Positions 17,274 through 17,297 of a stretch of DNA of 17,297 bases are shown in pieces. The stretch comes from Thermoleophilia bacterium (GTDB taxonomy: Bacteria > Actinomycetota > Thermoleophilia > Gaiellales > Gaiellaceae): contig JAERMP010000057.1 in assembly GCA_016844515.1 (NCBI GenBank), forward strand, positions 1-17,297, written 5' to 3'. A program made the translations under genes and the position numbers. Positions within the stretch are counted from its first letter, which is position 1, and every line of letters starts with the position of its first letter. Below the pieces are notes generated by a model. That model was given only the letters and a program-made list of their open reading frames with translations, was not told the DNA's origin and made no database searches.

Positions 17274-17297
17274 TTAGCCCGCGAGCCCCTTCTCCTC
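17274..17297 (-). CDS. atpA: ATP synthase F1 alpha subunit, last seven codons
   Basis: Just upstream of atpG the minus strand reads Glu-Glu-Lys-Gly-Leu-Ala-Gly then TAA (17276-17274). An E-E-K motif close to the stop is typical of alpha subunit C-termini, and atpA normally comes before atpG. The fragment is too short to prove alone; position is the main support. Confidence 0.6.
   Translation of the reverse strand, partial: EEKGLAG

Overview
The window is a GC-rich bacterial segment with nearly every gene on the minus strand, packed with stop/start overlaps. High GC, GTG/TTG starts, a zinc-finger anti-sigma factor, a glycine-rich lipoprotein and the style of the MoxR/DUF58 and DUF1579-like proteins suggest an actinomycetote, perhaps Thermoleophilia (Gaiellales/Solirubrobacterales-like). 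That placement is inference from protein style; no rRNA or marker comparison was possible.

Layout, read right to left in the direction of transcription. (1) 17297-16365: the last codons of atpA and complete atpG (F1 alpha and gamma). (2) 16254-10729: a six-gene cluster of MoxR AAA+ ATPase, DUF58 protein, BatD-like membrane protein, VWA protein, BatC/TPR-like protein and a second VWA protein. (3) 10306-10659: the only convincing plus-strand gene, a 117-residue protein of unknown function. (4) 10120-4240: a peptide/nickel-type ABC importer of binding protein, DppB-type permease (broken), DppC-type permease and DppD- and DppF-type ATPases. (5) 4202-3244: a zinc-finger anti-sigma-like membrane protein and a lipoprotein. 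(6) 3152-1277: atpD and atpC (F1 beta and epsilon). (7) 1276-1: a broken metallophosphoesterase, a degenerate metallo-beta-lactamase-fold protein and the start of a DUF1579-like gene.

The main architectural surprise is that the ATP synthase genes, normally contiguous as atpA-G-D-C, are split by about 13.2 kb between atpG and atpD, with both halves still on the same strand. The intervening block holds the MoxR/VWA cluster and the peptide importer.

A second theme is a family of GGGGTCAG-bordered palindromes: two near-perfect 25-26 bp hairpins (10663-10715 and 16303-16356) whose inner arms differ but stay self-complementary, and a shorter relative (15157-15183) that supplies the last codons of the MoxR gene. 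All three lie at gene 3' ends, and one adjoins a 14-bp tandem duplication that copies a stop codon.

A third theme is gene damage. The DppB-type permease has lost about 40 bp, exactly in the loop that docks to the ATPase, and the metallophosphoesterase has lost its middle. Both are frameshifted. Either these are real lesions or the assembly is faulty there; raw-read mapping would decide. No stretch longer than about 185 bp lacks a gene.
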